Assembly (NCBI GenBank): GCA_030544235.1
Contig: JARUPU010000099.1
Span: 982,501 to 1,046,500 of the forward strand
From: Lepturacanthus savala
Lineage: Eukaryota > Chordata > Actinopteri > Scombriformes > Trichiuridae
Length of the DNA: 64,000 bases
Reading direction: 5' to 3'
Shown here: positions 46,350-57,905 of the stretch, in pieces
Position numbering within the stretch: position 1 is the stretch's first letter
Layout: every line of letters begins with the position of its first letter
Notes under the pieces: model-generated
Told to the model about the DNA's origin: nothing
The model's input: the letters and a program-made list of their open reading frames with translations, nothing else
Databases searched by the model: none
Translations under genes and position numbers: made by a program

Positions 46350-47490
46350 TCTAATTTGATGCGGGAGGGAGAAAATAAAAGGCGAGCGAGCGGTTGTCGG
46401 CGCGAGAGCGATAAAAAACGAGCGGAGGAAGTGTTAACATTAGCGAGCGGGAGAAGTCGGATGTTGTCTGAAAAAGTAATAGTGTGCTAAAGGGACTAGC
46501 TATCCTACAAGGGGTCCCCCCCCGAGAGATGATCAGGACCAGCCCCGACAGAGCGGTGCCTTCCTGGTCATCCCCAGGGATCGAGGAAGCAGAGCCAGCC
46601 GCACTGAAGTGCTGCCTCCCTGCTCCCTCTGGGATTCCCAAGAGGTATTGAGAACGATCCCTGTACTCCATACACCGCACAGTCCCAGGGATCGGGAAAT
46701 GAAAGCTATTTTGGAAAATGCATGGTTTTTGTGGGTGGTTCGGTCCAGTGGGGAGGGGTTTAACCTTACCAGCTCCAGGTAGGGAGCTTCCCACGACGAG
46801 CAGTGTGGTGCGAGATGTGCTGTTGTATGGGTGGGGCTACCCCCCTTAGAAGACTTGGCCACAATTAAGGTCCTGACGCCAGGGACCACCCATCCTGCGT
46901 GCTTTGTCTCTAGTGAGATCCAGGGGGGCTGCATACTTACCACCATACACAGGACACCGCTGGGGCCAGCTGGTACGCCCCGTGTATGGGCTGAGTCCTA
47001 ATCAATACTCACCGAATGGTATTGGCTAAGCCTTGTGCTGGGGTGCGGTGGGGGGAAGTCCAGGGCGGTTTGCAGGGGGTCCATGATGTTGCAGAGGGGG
47101 TCTTGAGCAGGACCTGTCTGCTGCTGGGCTGTTGGAATCCGCTGGGTCCGGGTCGGTGCTCTGGTGGGGTCCCCGAGGGGGCCCTGAGGAGGTCTGCTCT
47201 AGGCTCTGGGGCCCTCAAAAGGGCCACTGTAGGGTTAGGATATAGGAGCTCTGTTTCCCTTAAAAGGGTCTTCTCATGGAGTTCGGGTGGAGGATCTTCG
47301 GCGGGTGTCCTCGGGTCCATCTTCTGGTGGTGCGAGGTCAATCTTCGGTCTGGATCCATCTTCTGCTCCAGCGAGGGAAGTCTTGTCGTCTCTGCTCTCT
47401 CAGTGTGAAGGATGTTCTTCAGAGTTTATGATTTTGAGTGGGTTTTGGCGAGGGGGTCTTTAGTGATGAAACCTTTTTTGGTGTGGGTGT
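46350..47490. other. Unclassified GC-rich block
   Basis: Open frames exist on both strands (46,351-46,946 and 47,009-47,408) but none has a recognisable domain, and they overlap. The composition (G/C runs, ggggtccccccccgagag) differs sharply from the AT-rich neighbours. It could be the 5' region of an L1 or an unrelated repeat. Confidence 0.4.
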
Positions 47491-47491
47491 A

Positions 47492-47821
47492 AGTTTTTCG
47501 GGGGGTTGTAGAAGGAATTGTGGGAAAAATGTAAATTTTTAGGCTGTTGAGAGAAAAAGGTTAATTCGGCGGGGAGGGTGAGGATAAAAAATAGATTTAT
47601 CAATTAAAGTGATTGTGTATATATTAATAATATTCCTTCATTTATTTCATTCATTTTATTTATTTGTTCATTTATTTTATATATTCTGTTGTTTTGTTGT
47701 CAAATAAAGGTGATTGTGTGCAAATATTAATATTGTTTTGTTTATTTTATTTATCAATTAAGGTGATTGTATATATATTGAAATTTATTTCTTTATTAAT
47801 TTATTTATAGGTTAGTGTTAA
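47492..47821 (+). repeat. Direct repeat copy A (about 330 bp)
   Basis: Starts agtttttcggggggttgtag and ends ttataggttagtgttaa. Nearly the same sequence recurs at 49,346-49,680 in the same orientation, 1.85 kb away. Confidence 0.85.
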
Positions 47822-47912
47822 TATTTTTAATTATTTAAGTGTTTTAAATGTATTAAAAATATCTAATAATAATATGTCAGAGGGTCATACATACATACCT
47901 ATACAAACCCCT

Positions 47913-47946
<34 letters not shown>

Positions 47947-48900
47947 TTACAAACACCCACACACCAATGTTTACATATATACATATGAAACACACAAACC
48001 CATAAATATATCAAAACAATTGCAATTATGTCAATATTCACATAGCAATGTACAAAGCCATTTGAATGTCCTATCCTAAAGGATTATGGGAAAGTGGACA
48101 GGAAGGTGAAAATTGGGGTTAAAATTCGGATTAAGAATAGTTATTAAAGGTCAGGACAGGAGTTCCCAACAATTGGTTGGAAAGCTTAACTTAAGCTTTT
48201 ATAATACCAGGTAAAAAATGTCATTATATTAAAGATAACATATTATGTTGAAGTTTTTAGGGTATTGTTTTTACATTTGGAGGAAGTATATTTGATTTAT
48301 TTGTTCCTCTTGCTGTAGATCATAAATGTAATAGCTTGTGATGTTGTGTCTATAAATTAATTTCCAGGTTAGGGTTAGGATTAGAGTTAGAGGGTACGGT
48401 TAAGGTTATTAAGGGGGGGTAAGGTTTTAAAGTTAGGGATTTGAATATAAAATCCAGGTTAAGGTTAGGTTTTAGGGGTTAGGGTTGTGGTTAGGGATAG
48501 GGGTTAGGGTTAGGTTTGAGGTTAGGGTAAAGGTTAGGATTAAGGTTAGGGGTTAGTTTTAGGGTTAGGGCATGGGGAGTGAGTGAGACTCAGGGTTAGG
48601 GTTATGTCTCTGTGCACGGGCCATCCTGTTCCGGCTAAGGTGAGACCTATTTTGAGTTGAGACCTTTGGGAAAAATTGTTCCTAATTTGTGCCTTTAATT
48701 TGTAAATAAAATGTGTTATCGAATTCAAAATCATTTCTCCTGAGATTCATTTCTAATAGGATACAAACAACTAAATGATTAAAAAATATTATTCCCCTTT
48801 GAAGGAGCCCATGTATCCTGAAACCCCCAAAAAATAGTTCAAACAATTATCCAGTCATTATTAAACAAAGGATTTATAAAGAAGAAACAGAATTGCACCA
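47822..48900. other. AT-rich DNA with degenerate TTAGGG tract
   Basis: No gene seen. Positions 48,365-48,600 hold variants of ggttagggtta on the plus strand (gttagggttaggattagagttag and similar), a degenerate interstitial telomere-like tract. A CA/TA tract lies at 47,908-47,945. Confidence 0.7.
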
Positions 48901-49345
48901 GCCCACTGGTTACAGTGCTGCTGCCTTCTGCTGGACACACCATTAACTTGTTATAATCTCTGGCATCTCTGTTCTCCACCACCACCATCTGTCAACTGTA
49001 AAGAATTGTACAATCATTTGATTTGTAATTAATTTATTTTTATTTCAATTATACTTATATAATATATATATATGCAAATCATATCAGGGGTTTGTCTCAG
49101 TGGGTTTTACAGATTTGACAACAATAACACAACATCACTGTTATGCTGCCCTCACACTGCGTTCCTGTGCACAGCTACACAGCTAGCTAAGAAGGCGCGA
49201 TACCGAAAACGTCCACTAGATGCTGCTATTTATCATCAAACCTATAGAGACTCAGTCAGGGCTTCTTATAGAAGGCAGAACACTCCCCGCTTGGCATATA
49301 ACTATTATGCTACTACAAACTTTAACTTTATCACAAAATAAACTG
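48900..49345. other. No gene recognised
   Basis: A 90-codon open stretch at 49,072-49,341 reads to the edge of the direct repeat, with no domain. Not called as a gene. Confidence 0.4.
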
Positions 49346-49680
49346 AGTTTTTCGGGGGGTTGTAGAAGGAATTGTGGGAAAAATGTAAATCTTTAGGCTG
49401 TTGAGAGATAAAGGTTAATTTGGCGGGGAGGGTGAGGATAAAAAATTGATTCATCAATTAAAGTGATTGTGTATATATTAATAATATTCCTTCATTTATT
49501 TCATTCATTTTATTTATTTGTTCATTTATTTTATTTATTTTATATATTCTGTTGTTTTGTTGTCAAATAAAGGTGATTGTGCGCAAATATTAATATTGTT
49601 TTGTTTATTTTATTTATCAATTAAGGTGATTGTATATATATTGAAATTTATTTCTTAATTTATTTATAGGTTAGTGTTAA
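49346..49680 (+). repeat. Direct repeat copy B (about 335 bp)
   Basis: Partner of 47,492-47,821. The L2-type LINE begins right after its end word ggttagtgttaa. Confidence 0.85.
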
Positions 49681-51670
49681 ATTCTTTATGTGGGTCCTTT
49701 ATTAATGACAGTGGTACATGGTACCAGAAAGAGATGATAGAGCTCAGTGACTGTACTTCCCCCAGCATTCTCACTCCTAGGGCAGCTTAGACTGAACTGT
49801 GGGTTGAAGTCTACCTTTAACTACCCTGACCATAGGCCTTTTGAAACAGAAATGTTTTCAGTCTAACCTTAAATGCACAGACTGTGTCGGCCTCTTTAAT
49901 AATAGTTGTGAGTTGGTTCCATAAGACAGGGGCTTGGTAACTAAAGGCTCTAGCTCCTACTGTACTTTTATGGACCCGTGGAACTACCAGTAGACCTGCA
50001 TTCTGAGAGAGAAGTGTTCTGATTGGATGGTACAGGACCAGAGCATCTTTAAGATAAGAGGGGCCCATACCATTAATGGTTTTATAAGTTAGAAGTAGGA
50101 TTTTAAATTTAATTCTAAACTCAGCAGGAAGCCAATGAAGGGCTTGGAGTATGGGGGTGATGTGTTCTCTTCTATTAGTTCCTGTTAGTAAACGAGCCGC
50201 TGCGTTTTGAACCAGCTGAAAACTTTTTAGGGAACTTTTAGGACACGCTACTAATAGGGAGTTACAGTAATCTAGTCTAGATGTAACAAACGCATGGATT
50301 AGTTTTTCCGAGTCATTTTTAGACAGGATATTTCTAATTTTGGCTATGTTACGCAGGTGAAAGAAGGCTGTTCTACAGGCTTGATTAATATGAGCTTTAA
50401 ATGATAAGTCTGGCTCAAATAAAACTCCTAGGTTTTTAACTGTGGTGCTAGAGGCTATCTTCACATTATCTAGAGTTACTAGTTGCTCAGATAGGAACTC
50501 TCTAACACTTTTAGGGCCTAATATAATAACTTCTGTTTTATCAGGGTTAAGTAACAAATAGTTAACAGACATCCAGGTCTTTATGTCTCTAACACAGGAA
50601 CTTAGTTTATGTACTAGCCTGATCTGATCGGGTTTAATTGATAAGTATAGCTGTGTGTCATCTGCGTAGCAGTGGAAATTTATGCCATGTTTCCTGATAA
50701 TATTACCCAAGGGTAGCATATATAGAGTAAACAAAATGGGCCCAAGGACTGACCCTTGTGGGACACCATAGGTGACTCTTGAGTATGATGATGATTGCTG
50801 GTTAACGCTAACAAACTGGAACCTATTAGATAAATAGGATTTAAACCAGGAGATGGCGGATCCTCTAATGCCTATGTCCTGTTCCAGTCTCTGCAGTAAG
50901 ATGCTATGGTCGATTGTGTCAAACGCAGCACTTAGATCCAGCAGGACCAGAACCGAGCCCAGTCCATCGTCAGCAGCCAACAACAAGTCATTTGTGACCT
51001 TGACTAGTGCTGTTTCAGTGCTGTGATGGGCCCGAAAACCAGACTGAAAGTCTTCAAATAAACTATTGTCCTGTAAGTGCTGACACAGCTGTTTAACTAC
51101 CACTCTTTGGATCTAGAATACACGTAGTTGACTTAGACGACATAATGATTTCAGTTATCTGGGCTGGGTCTGCAGGGGTGAATTTATCCAGTAATATTAC
51201 TGGGTTTAAAGGGGCTTCTAAGCTACAGCCTGAGCTTCCTCAGCACTGATGTTTGGAAGGATTTGATCTATTTTATCTCTAATAGTTAAGATTTTATTAT
51301 TAAAGAAATTTCAGAAGTCATCACAGCTGAGACTAACTGGAATAGATGGATCTACTGAGCTGTGACTGTTGGTCAGCCTGGCTACAGTGCTGAACAGGAA
51401 TCTGGGGTTATTCTTATTTTCTTCTATTAACGATGAATAATACCTAGTTTTTGCTTTACACAGGACCTGCTTATAAGCCAATAGACTGTTCTTCCAGGCC
51501 CTGAGGGAATGATCTGTGCAGGAGTGGCGCCATAGCTTTTCTAATTTACGTGTAGCTTTTTTAAGGGAACGTGTTTCAGTATTATACCAGGGAGATAATG
51601 TCCTTGGTCTAACAGTTTTACATTTTAATGGGGCTACCAGGTCTAAAGCGCTATGGAGGGTGTGCATCGT
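49681..51670 (-). mobile_element. L2-type LINE, 5'-truncated
   Basis: The minus-strand frame 51,103-49,817 (428 codons) holds most of a reverse transcriptase: FQSGFRAHHSTETAL, LLDLSAAFDTIDHSILL, GVPQGSVLGPILF, catalytic YADDTQLY, and a C-terminal block ending FKVRLKTFLFQKAY. Upstream (51,733-51,311) the pre-RT linker is partly kept (TLSPWYNTETRSLKK). A frame break at about 51,110-51,310 separates them. No endonuclease remains. The 3' UTR is 49,681-49,816. It inserted into the coiled-repeat copy at 51,670/51,671, creating a chimeric frame. Confidence 0.85.
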
Positions 51671-53122
51671 AGAAGGCATGTTCCTTTTTTTAAGGAGGTC
51701 AGCCATGAATTCATCCTGGCTCAATTTGAGCAATCTTTAACTCTATATGTGTAAGTTAAAGCTTCTGAAATTCATAAAGCATGTTCCTCTTTTTAGGGAG
51801 GTCAACAGTCAAATCACAGTGGCTCAATTTAAGCAATCTTTAACTCTTCATGTGAAAGTTGAAGCTTCTCAACTTCTTTCTTCTGGAAGGTATTTGTGTT
51901 CCATTCTTTCTGGAGGTCAGCTGTGAATTCATCCTCATGTTAACTTGGAGGTTCTGTAATTGGTACTTCTGTACATTGTGTCCTTCATCTGGAGTTCAGC
52001 CATGAATTTATCCTGGCTCAATTTATGTTTTTATCTCCTTGTGAAATGTGAAGCACCTGATGTCCAGATTTTCTTGGAGCTCAGCTCCAAGTCGTTGCTG
52101 CTCAGCCCCAGGAATTGATCCTGGCTCAATGTATGAGCCATGTTTAACTCCTCAGGTGCAGCTTGCATTTTCTGAAACCTGTAGTTCAGTACTTTCTCTT
52201 TCTTTGTCTGGAGCTCTCCCATGAATTCAACCTCATCTGTAACTTAGAGGTTGAGAAAGTCATAGTTCTGTATGTTGGTTGTGTGTCTCTGTCTGGAGCT
52301 CACCCACAAATGTATCCGTATTCCTGTGCCACCTTTAACTTCTCATATGCAACTTGGAACTTGTTTTTGTTTTGTTCAAAATCCCTCGTCTGTGTGTGTC
52401 CGTGGGGTCCTTATATAGACTCAGATGCAGGGGGAATGTGAAACATCAAAGACTGCTGTGATTTTTTCTGTGACATCACACGTCATGGCCTAGGCTGACT
52501 AGGTGATGTCATGTGTGATGTCACAGGCAAAATACTAATCCCCTAATGTAGTCATGGTAACTGTAGCTGTTTACTTTTGAACCTCATTTTGTTGACTGAC
52601 TTATCAACATGCAAAACAGGTTAAAAACCCATATTAATCCAAAACTGATCAACAGGTCAATGTTTTCATTGATGATCAGAGACAACAGTCATTTCCCCAT
52701 TTTATCTCACTTGGTGAGACAGATTTTATTAGAACGTTTTAATAATGGGATCAGTTCACTTTTTGTGTCAAAAATTAATTTTAAACTGATTGTTAGGTAT
52801 TGATTGTTTTGTCACTCTATCAATGAACCTTTATCTATCATATGTGATCAAAGTGAAATATAATCTCTTCAGCTCCTTCAGTTTGTAAAATAAAATAAAT
52901 AATTCACAATAATCAACAAATTAGCAACAATATTACGTACTAAAAAAGTCTTATATTGTGTTCTGTAAAGCACTTTATTTGTATTGAAGTGTTACAAATA
53001 AAGTTAGAATAATTATTATATTTTATTATCAGTTGAGAATCCGAAATGCACCCTCTGATGTCAAATATTCATGTGATGAGAAATAATTTATTTGCTATTA
53101 AAATGAGTAATGCATTAATGTA

Positions 53123-53178
<56 letters not shown>

Positions 53179-53830
53179 GATTCGAATAAAGCCCAATAAT
53201 GTAAGTATGATGATGTTCCTCTTGAGTTTCTTGGAGGAGAAGAGTTGAGTGACTGGATTGATGCTTTGTTTCATAATCTGGAGTTGAAAAAGTTGCCGGA
53301 GACGCCTGGTCAACACCACTGCTAATTGGACATGCTGATGCAGAAATAATATTCTATTGTTGTTAGTGTCTAATTATTAAAAATGCTGCAGCAAAACATG
53401 TAAAATCATCACAGATATCTAGAGACTCATACAAGAATATGTTGATAACCACTATTAACAATTTTACTTATTTAATGGATTTTTCAAAGACTGGAATCTA
53501 TGGTTTTGTGTTCTCACCTCCTCTTCTATACCTGCTTATTCCTCATTAGGGTCACAGGGGTCTGCTGGATCCTATCCCAGCACATTACAGTGAGAGGCAG
53601 GGATACACCCCAGATGGTCGCCAGCCAATCATGGGCCACACACACCAGGACCAAGGAGGTCTTGAACCTGTGACCTTCTTGCTGTGAGGTAACAGTGCTA
53701 ACCCCTGCTCCAGTGTTGCTATGCTAAATATTAAAGAATAGAAAATACAAGAAAGTAATGACAGATGTACTTTAACAAAGGAAAATAAGGAAACTTTCCT
53801 GTTTTAAACAACTTTCATGGTCATTTGAGA
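51671..53830 (-). repeat. Third copy of outer arm end
   Basis: Reverse complement of about 4,120-6,720. It contains coiled-repeat units, the MGELQTKKEK segment (52,031-52,222), the TATA box (52,411-52,418) with CRE-like repeats, the conserved AT-rich stretch, a TA microsatellite (53,131-53,175) and the SINE-like repeat (53,510-53,730). It lacks the equivalent of 5,895-6,115, which includes the basic protein start. Confidence 0.9.
52411..52530 (-). promoter_or_regulatory. CRE-like repeats plus TATA box, third copy
   Basis: Same cassette as at 5,740-5,860. Here the downstream ATG of the basic protein has been deleted, so the promoter has no obvious start codon to serve. Confidence 0.5.
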
Positions 53831-54267
53831 AAATATTCTCGAGCGAGCGAGCAAGAGAGAGAGAGACACGATTGTTACACATCCCCCTGAAATGACTTTG
53901 GAACCTGGGGGTGTCTGCTTATATAGTTTTGAACCCTGTCAGTCAAACTACATTCTACTTTTCCTCCAATGACCATGCATCACCCCTACATTCTGATTTT
54001 CATCCAATCACCATGCGGATGCTTAGTGTCCAGGACCCGCCCACACTCCATTGACTCCCAGAGACGCTCAGCGTCCAGGTGGGCTCAAATTTTCAGCATT
54101 TATCCAATGGGCGCTGAGTTTCGAGGAGATGGAAAAAAAAGCCTCATTCACTCTCAGAGACGCTCAGCATCTATGGGGAAATGCATTGACCAGAGACCAG
54201 GAAGCGGTATGGGAATGTACGGACGTCATTTATTTATTTATGATAAGTAGCTGATTCTGAAAGAATC
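53830..54267. other. Flank with interspersed repeat, no gene
   Basis: Contains gagcgagcgagcaagagaga and two copies of the word agagacgctcagc (about 54,060 and 54,158), related to 3,770-3,850. No gene seen. Confidence 0.5.
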
Positions 54268-54269
54268 CC

Positions 54270-54309
<40 letters not shown>

Positions 54310-54867
54310 AGTTCATCCCCTGCACACATACAACCTAACCCCTAAACCTAACCCCCAACTCACACTCTTATGCACACACATACACACACTGTTCGTCCCC
54401 TACACACACTCTAACCCCTAACCCACACACACACACAACACACACACTCATAACCACACATATATAGTTTATCCCCTCCACACACACACGCACACACACA
54501 CAAACAAGTAGTTCATTTCCTACACACACACACACACTCTAACCCCTAACTCTAACCCCCTACACACACACACTAACACACACACAGTTTATCCCCTACA
54601 CACACACACACACCCCAACCCCTAAACCTAACCCCCTACACACACACTCATACCCCCACACACAGGTAGTTCATCACCTACACATACAACCTAACCCCTA
54701 AACCTAACCCCCAACTCACACACTCATACCCACACACACACCCTAACCCCAAATCACACACTTATGCATACACATACACAAAATGTTCGTCCCCTACACA
54801 CACTCTAACCCCTAACCCACACACACAACACACACACTCATAACCACACATATATAGTTTATCCCCT

Positions 54868-54916
<49 letters not shown>

Positions 54917-55172
54917 AACCCCTAACTCTAACCCCCTACACACACACTAACACACACAGTTTATCCCCTACACACGCACACACACACACCCAACCCCTAA
55001 ACCTAACCCCCTACACACACACTCATACCCACACACACAGGTAGTTCATCCCCTACACACACACACAACCTAACCCCTAAACCTAACCCCCAACTCACAC
55101 ACTCATACCCACACACACACCCTAACCCCAAATCACAGACTTATGCATACACATACACACACAGTTTATCCC

Positions 55173-55226
<54 letters not shown>

Positions 55227-55739
55227 CAACCCCTAAACCTAACACCCTACACACACACTCATACCCACACACAGGTAGTTCATTCCCTACACACACACAC
55301 ACACAACCTAACCCCTAAACCTAACCCCCAACTCACACACTCATACCCACACACACACCCTAACCCCAAATCACAGACTTATGCATACACATACACACAC
55401 TGTTCGTCCCCTACACACACTCTAACCCCTAACCCACACACACACACAACACACACACTCATAACCACACACATATATAGTTTATCCCCTCCACACACAC
55501 ACACACACACAAACAAGTAGTTCATTTCCTACACACACACACACTCATACCCACACACACAGGTAGTTACCCCCTACACACACATACAACCTAACCCCTA
55601 AACCTAACCCCCAACTCACACACTCATACCCCGACACACCCACCCATAGTTCATCTCCTACACACACATACAGGTAGTTTATCCCCTACACACACCCTAA
55701 CCCCTAACCCTAACTCAAACCCACTACATGAACACTTAT

Positions 55740-55771
<32 letters not shown>

Positions 55772-55935
55772 TCAGGTAGTTCATCCTCTACACACAAACC
55801 CTAAACCTAACCACATCTCACACACTTATGCACACACATACACACACTGTTTGTCCCCTACACACATACAAGTAGTTCATCCCCTACACACACACCCTAA
55901 CCCCTAACCCTAAACCCCTACACACACTCAAGCGT
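54268..55935. repeat. CA-rich minisatellite with C-strand telomere-like words
   Basis: Mixed repeats of (CA)n, cctaacccctaaacctaacc and gttcatcccctacacaca, with a longer unit of about 300-400 bp recurring (for example cttatgcatacacatacaca at about 54,760, 55,140 and 55,380). The C-rich strand is on the plus strand here. Confidence 0.9.
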
Positions 55936-56620
55936 CGAGTCAGGTGTACAGCAGGAGACAGCAGACACACGCGGCGGGACCAGCAACGGGGAGCGTCGAG
56001 TCAGGTGACTGGAGCCAGACAGCGGCAGAGACCAGAACGCGGAGGGGTGAATTACGCTTCACTCCTCCTTCAGCTAAGTACCTCTCTGTAACTACTTACA
56101 TCTTGAAGATTAATAGTCTATAACATCGAAAGGATCTCAGCAACTGATCTTCCCCTGTGTTGAAGAGCCAAATTTATTGATTTATTTTGCTTTCCATGAT
56201 TTGGTTTGCTGTGGACATTTGAATACTAGAATTGTTTTATTTATTGATTTTGTTCATTAATTTGCACTCAAACTTTTGGGGAAGAATACAGACAGTGTTC
56301 TTTAGACTATTAACCTATCTAATGCTCGTGATATTGTGGCCACCTATAATCGACAACTATACAGAAGTAATGTAGCATCTTTTTATTGTACTCAGGCTCC
56401 CACTGTCAACCCCTGGACGCAGCCCAACTTCAACCTTCCAAGGGACTGCCCATCACTGGACCCTAAATTTTGCATTTCTCCTTCAAGAGACTTTTGCGGA
56501 ATCCTGGACTGTTTTAGTACATCTTTTATTTATTATTTTAAATAAACTGTCTCATTATAAATCCCCTGGTGTGCTGATTGTGACAGATTACTCCCTGGTA
56601 GAACAAGAGGTATAAGTCTA
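55936..56620 (+). mobile_element. Possible LTR or unclassified repeat
   Basis: It begins with two copies of gcgtcgagtcaggtg (55,932 and 55,993), contains AATAAA near 56,540, and ends with ctgattgtgacagattactc. The composition suits an LTR of a retrotransposon, but I found no partner. The 69-codon open stretch at 56,336-56,545 has no recognised domain. Confidence 0.3.
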
Positions 56621-56635
56621 AGGGTTTCAACCCCG

Positions 56636-56760
56636 TTACACACACACACACAGACATGTATAGTTTATCCCCTCCACACACATAAAGGTCATTTATCCTC
56701 TTCACACACACACACACACACATACCTACAAGTAATTCATCCCCTACACACACTCATAAT
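56636..56760. repeat. Short CA/catcccctacaca tract
   Basis: A small block of the same minisatellite as 54,268-55,935, separated from it by 0.7 kb. Confidence 0.8.
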
Positions 56761-57770
56761 TTTAAGATAACTCATAATCAGTTGAATATACCACTTTAAA
56801 ATAATCCCATGCTGAAATCACACAAAATATACACATTATTGCCAATGAAGCAGAGTTTTTTGTTGGTTTATAATTTTTTTGGTTGATTTTCTGTCCTTTT
56901 TGGTTTCAATAACAGTTTATTGTGCAAAAAGGGTTGCAGCTACTATCTAATACAACAACTGAAGAGCCTCTTCAGGAAACAGGCCTAGGTGTCTGTACCA
57001 CAAGGAGACTGAACACTCTGGCAGGGTCTGGCTGCCTGAGCTGTGGTTAAATACTGCAGTGGCTTGATTGGAGATATGTTGCAGGTGTTCAGAAAGGCAG
57101 GAGGAGGGAGCCAGGCCCAGCAACACAGACTGGGACAAACATGACACACTTGGAAGGGAAAGCAGGAAACTCAGGGAAAGGGAGAGGCAAAGGATGAACC
57201 CTGACAAGTATATTTTAATTGGAAATAAAGGAATTAACACATATTTGATGCAGTATTTCTCAAATTATTATTTTTTTTTGACAGGAATGACGATTTCATG
57301 AAAAAGTTCTTGGCACAGCAGATCACATACTGGTAACGGTAGTTATGACTTTAAACTATTGAAAATTATTCATTGTACTTGTTGGAAATTAATCTTTGCA
57401 CTGTAGAGAAATATATTTACACGTTAACAAAAAAATGTGCTTTTATGTGGAAATTGAACTGTCATTGATTGGAAAAGAGGTTTAAGGGCAATCTATAGAA
57501 CAGAGTAGAAACTTACTTAAATGTTTAGCGAGGATATTAAACACAGAGGAGTATTTAAAATTGATTATTGATATATTGATTAAAGCACAATTAAAGGCGT
57601 TTAGGATGATTATGTTTATGTTTTCAACAGCTACTCACTACAAGCAACCATTCAAGTCAAAGTCACCAGTTAACACGGTCACTTTTTAACCCCAAACATC
57701 GACCACAGAGGCAGCGGCGGACTGCGGTGAAGTTAGTTTGTTGTTGGATATTTTCTTGATGTGTTTTTAA
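56761..57770. other. Unique-looking AT-rich DNA, no gene
   Basis: Short open stretches at 56,947-57,301 on both strands are not supported by domains. The segment 56,950-57,150 has the look of a retrotransposon end (ggaggagggagccaggccca) but I cannot place it. Confidence 0.4.
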
Positions 57771-57772
57771 TC

Positions 57773-57905
57773 GGAGATCAAGTCAGGGTCCACGCCAATA
57801 AAGAGTGTAGTATACATCAACATCATCATACTAGTACATCATATTAGACTATGATAATGTTTTGATATACTACACTCTTCATTTACGCTTGTCTTGGTCC
57901 CTGAT
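57773..57905. repeat. Imperfect inverted repeat, MITE-like hairpin
   Basis: aagagtgtagtata and flanks on the left are matched inversely by tatactacactctt and flanks on the right, with stems of about 45 nt containing mismatches around a 40-nt loop. It lies directly against the first satellite unit. Confidence 0.65.

Noticed and set aside
46900..46970. Word catacttacc suggesting a U1 snRNA 5' end
   Set aside because: Only about ten bases agree; the rest does not match U1 stems or the Sm site.
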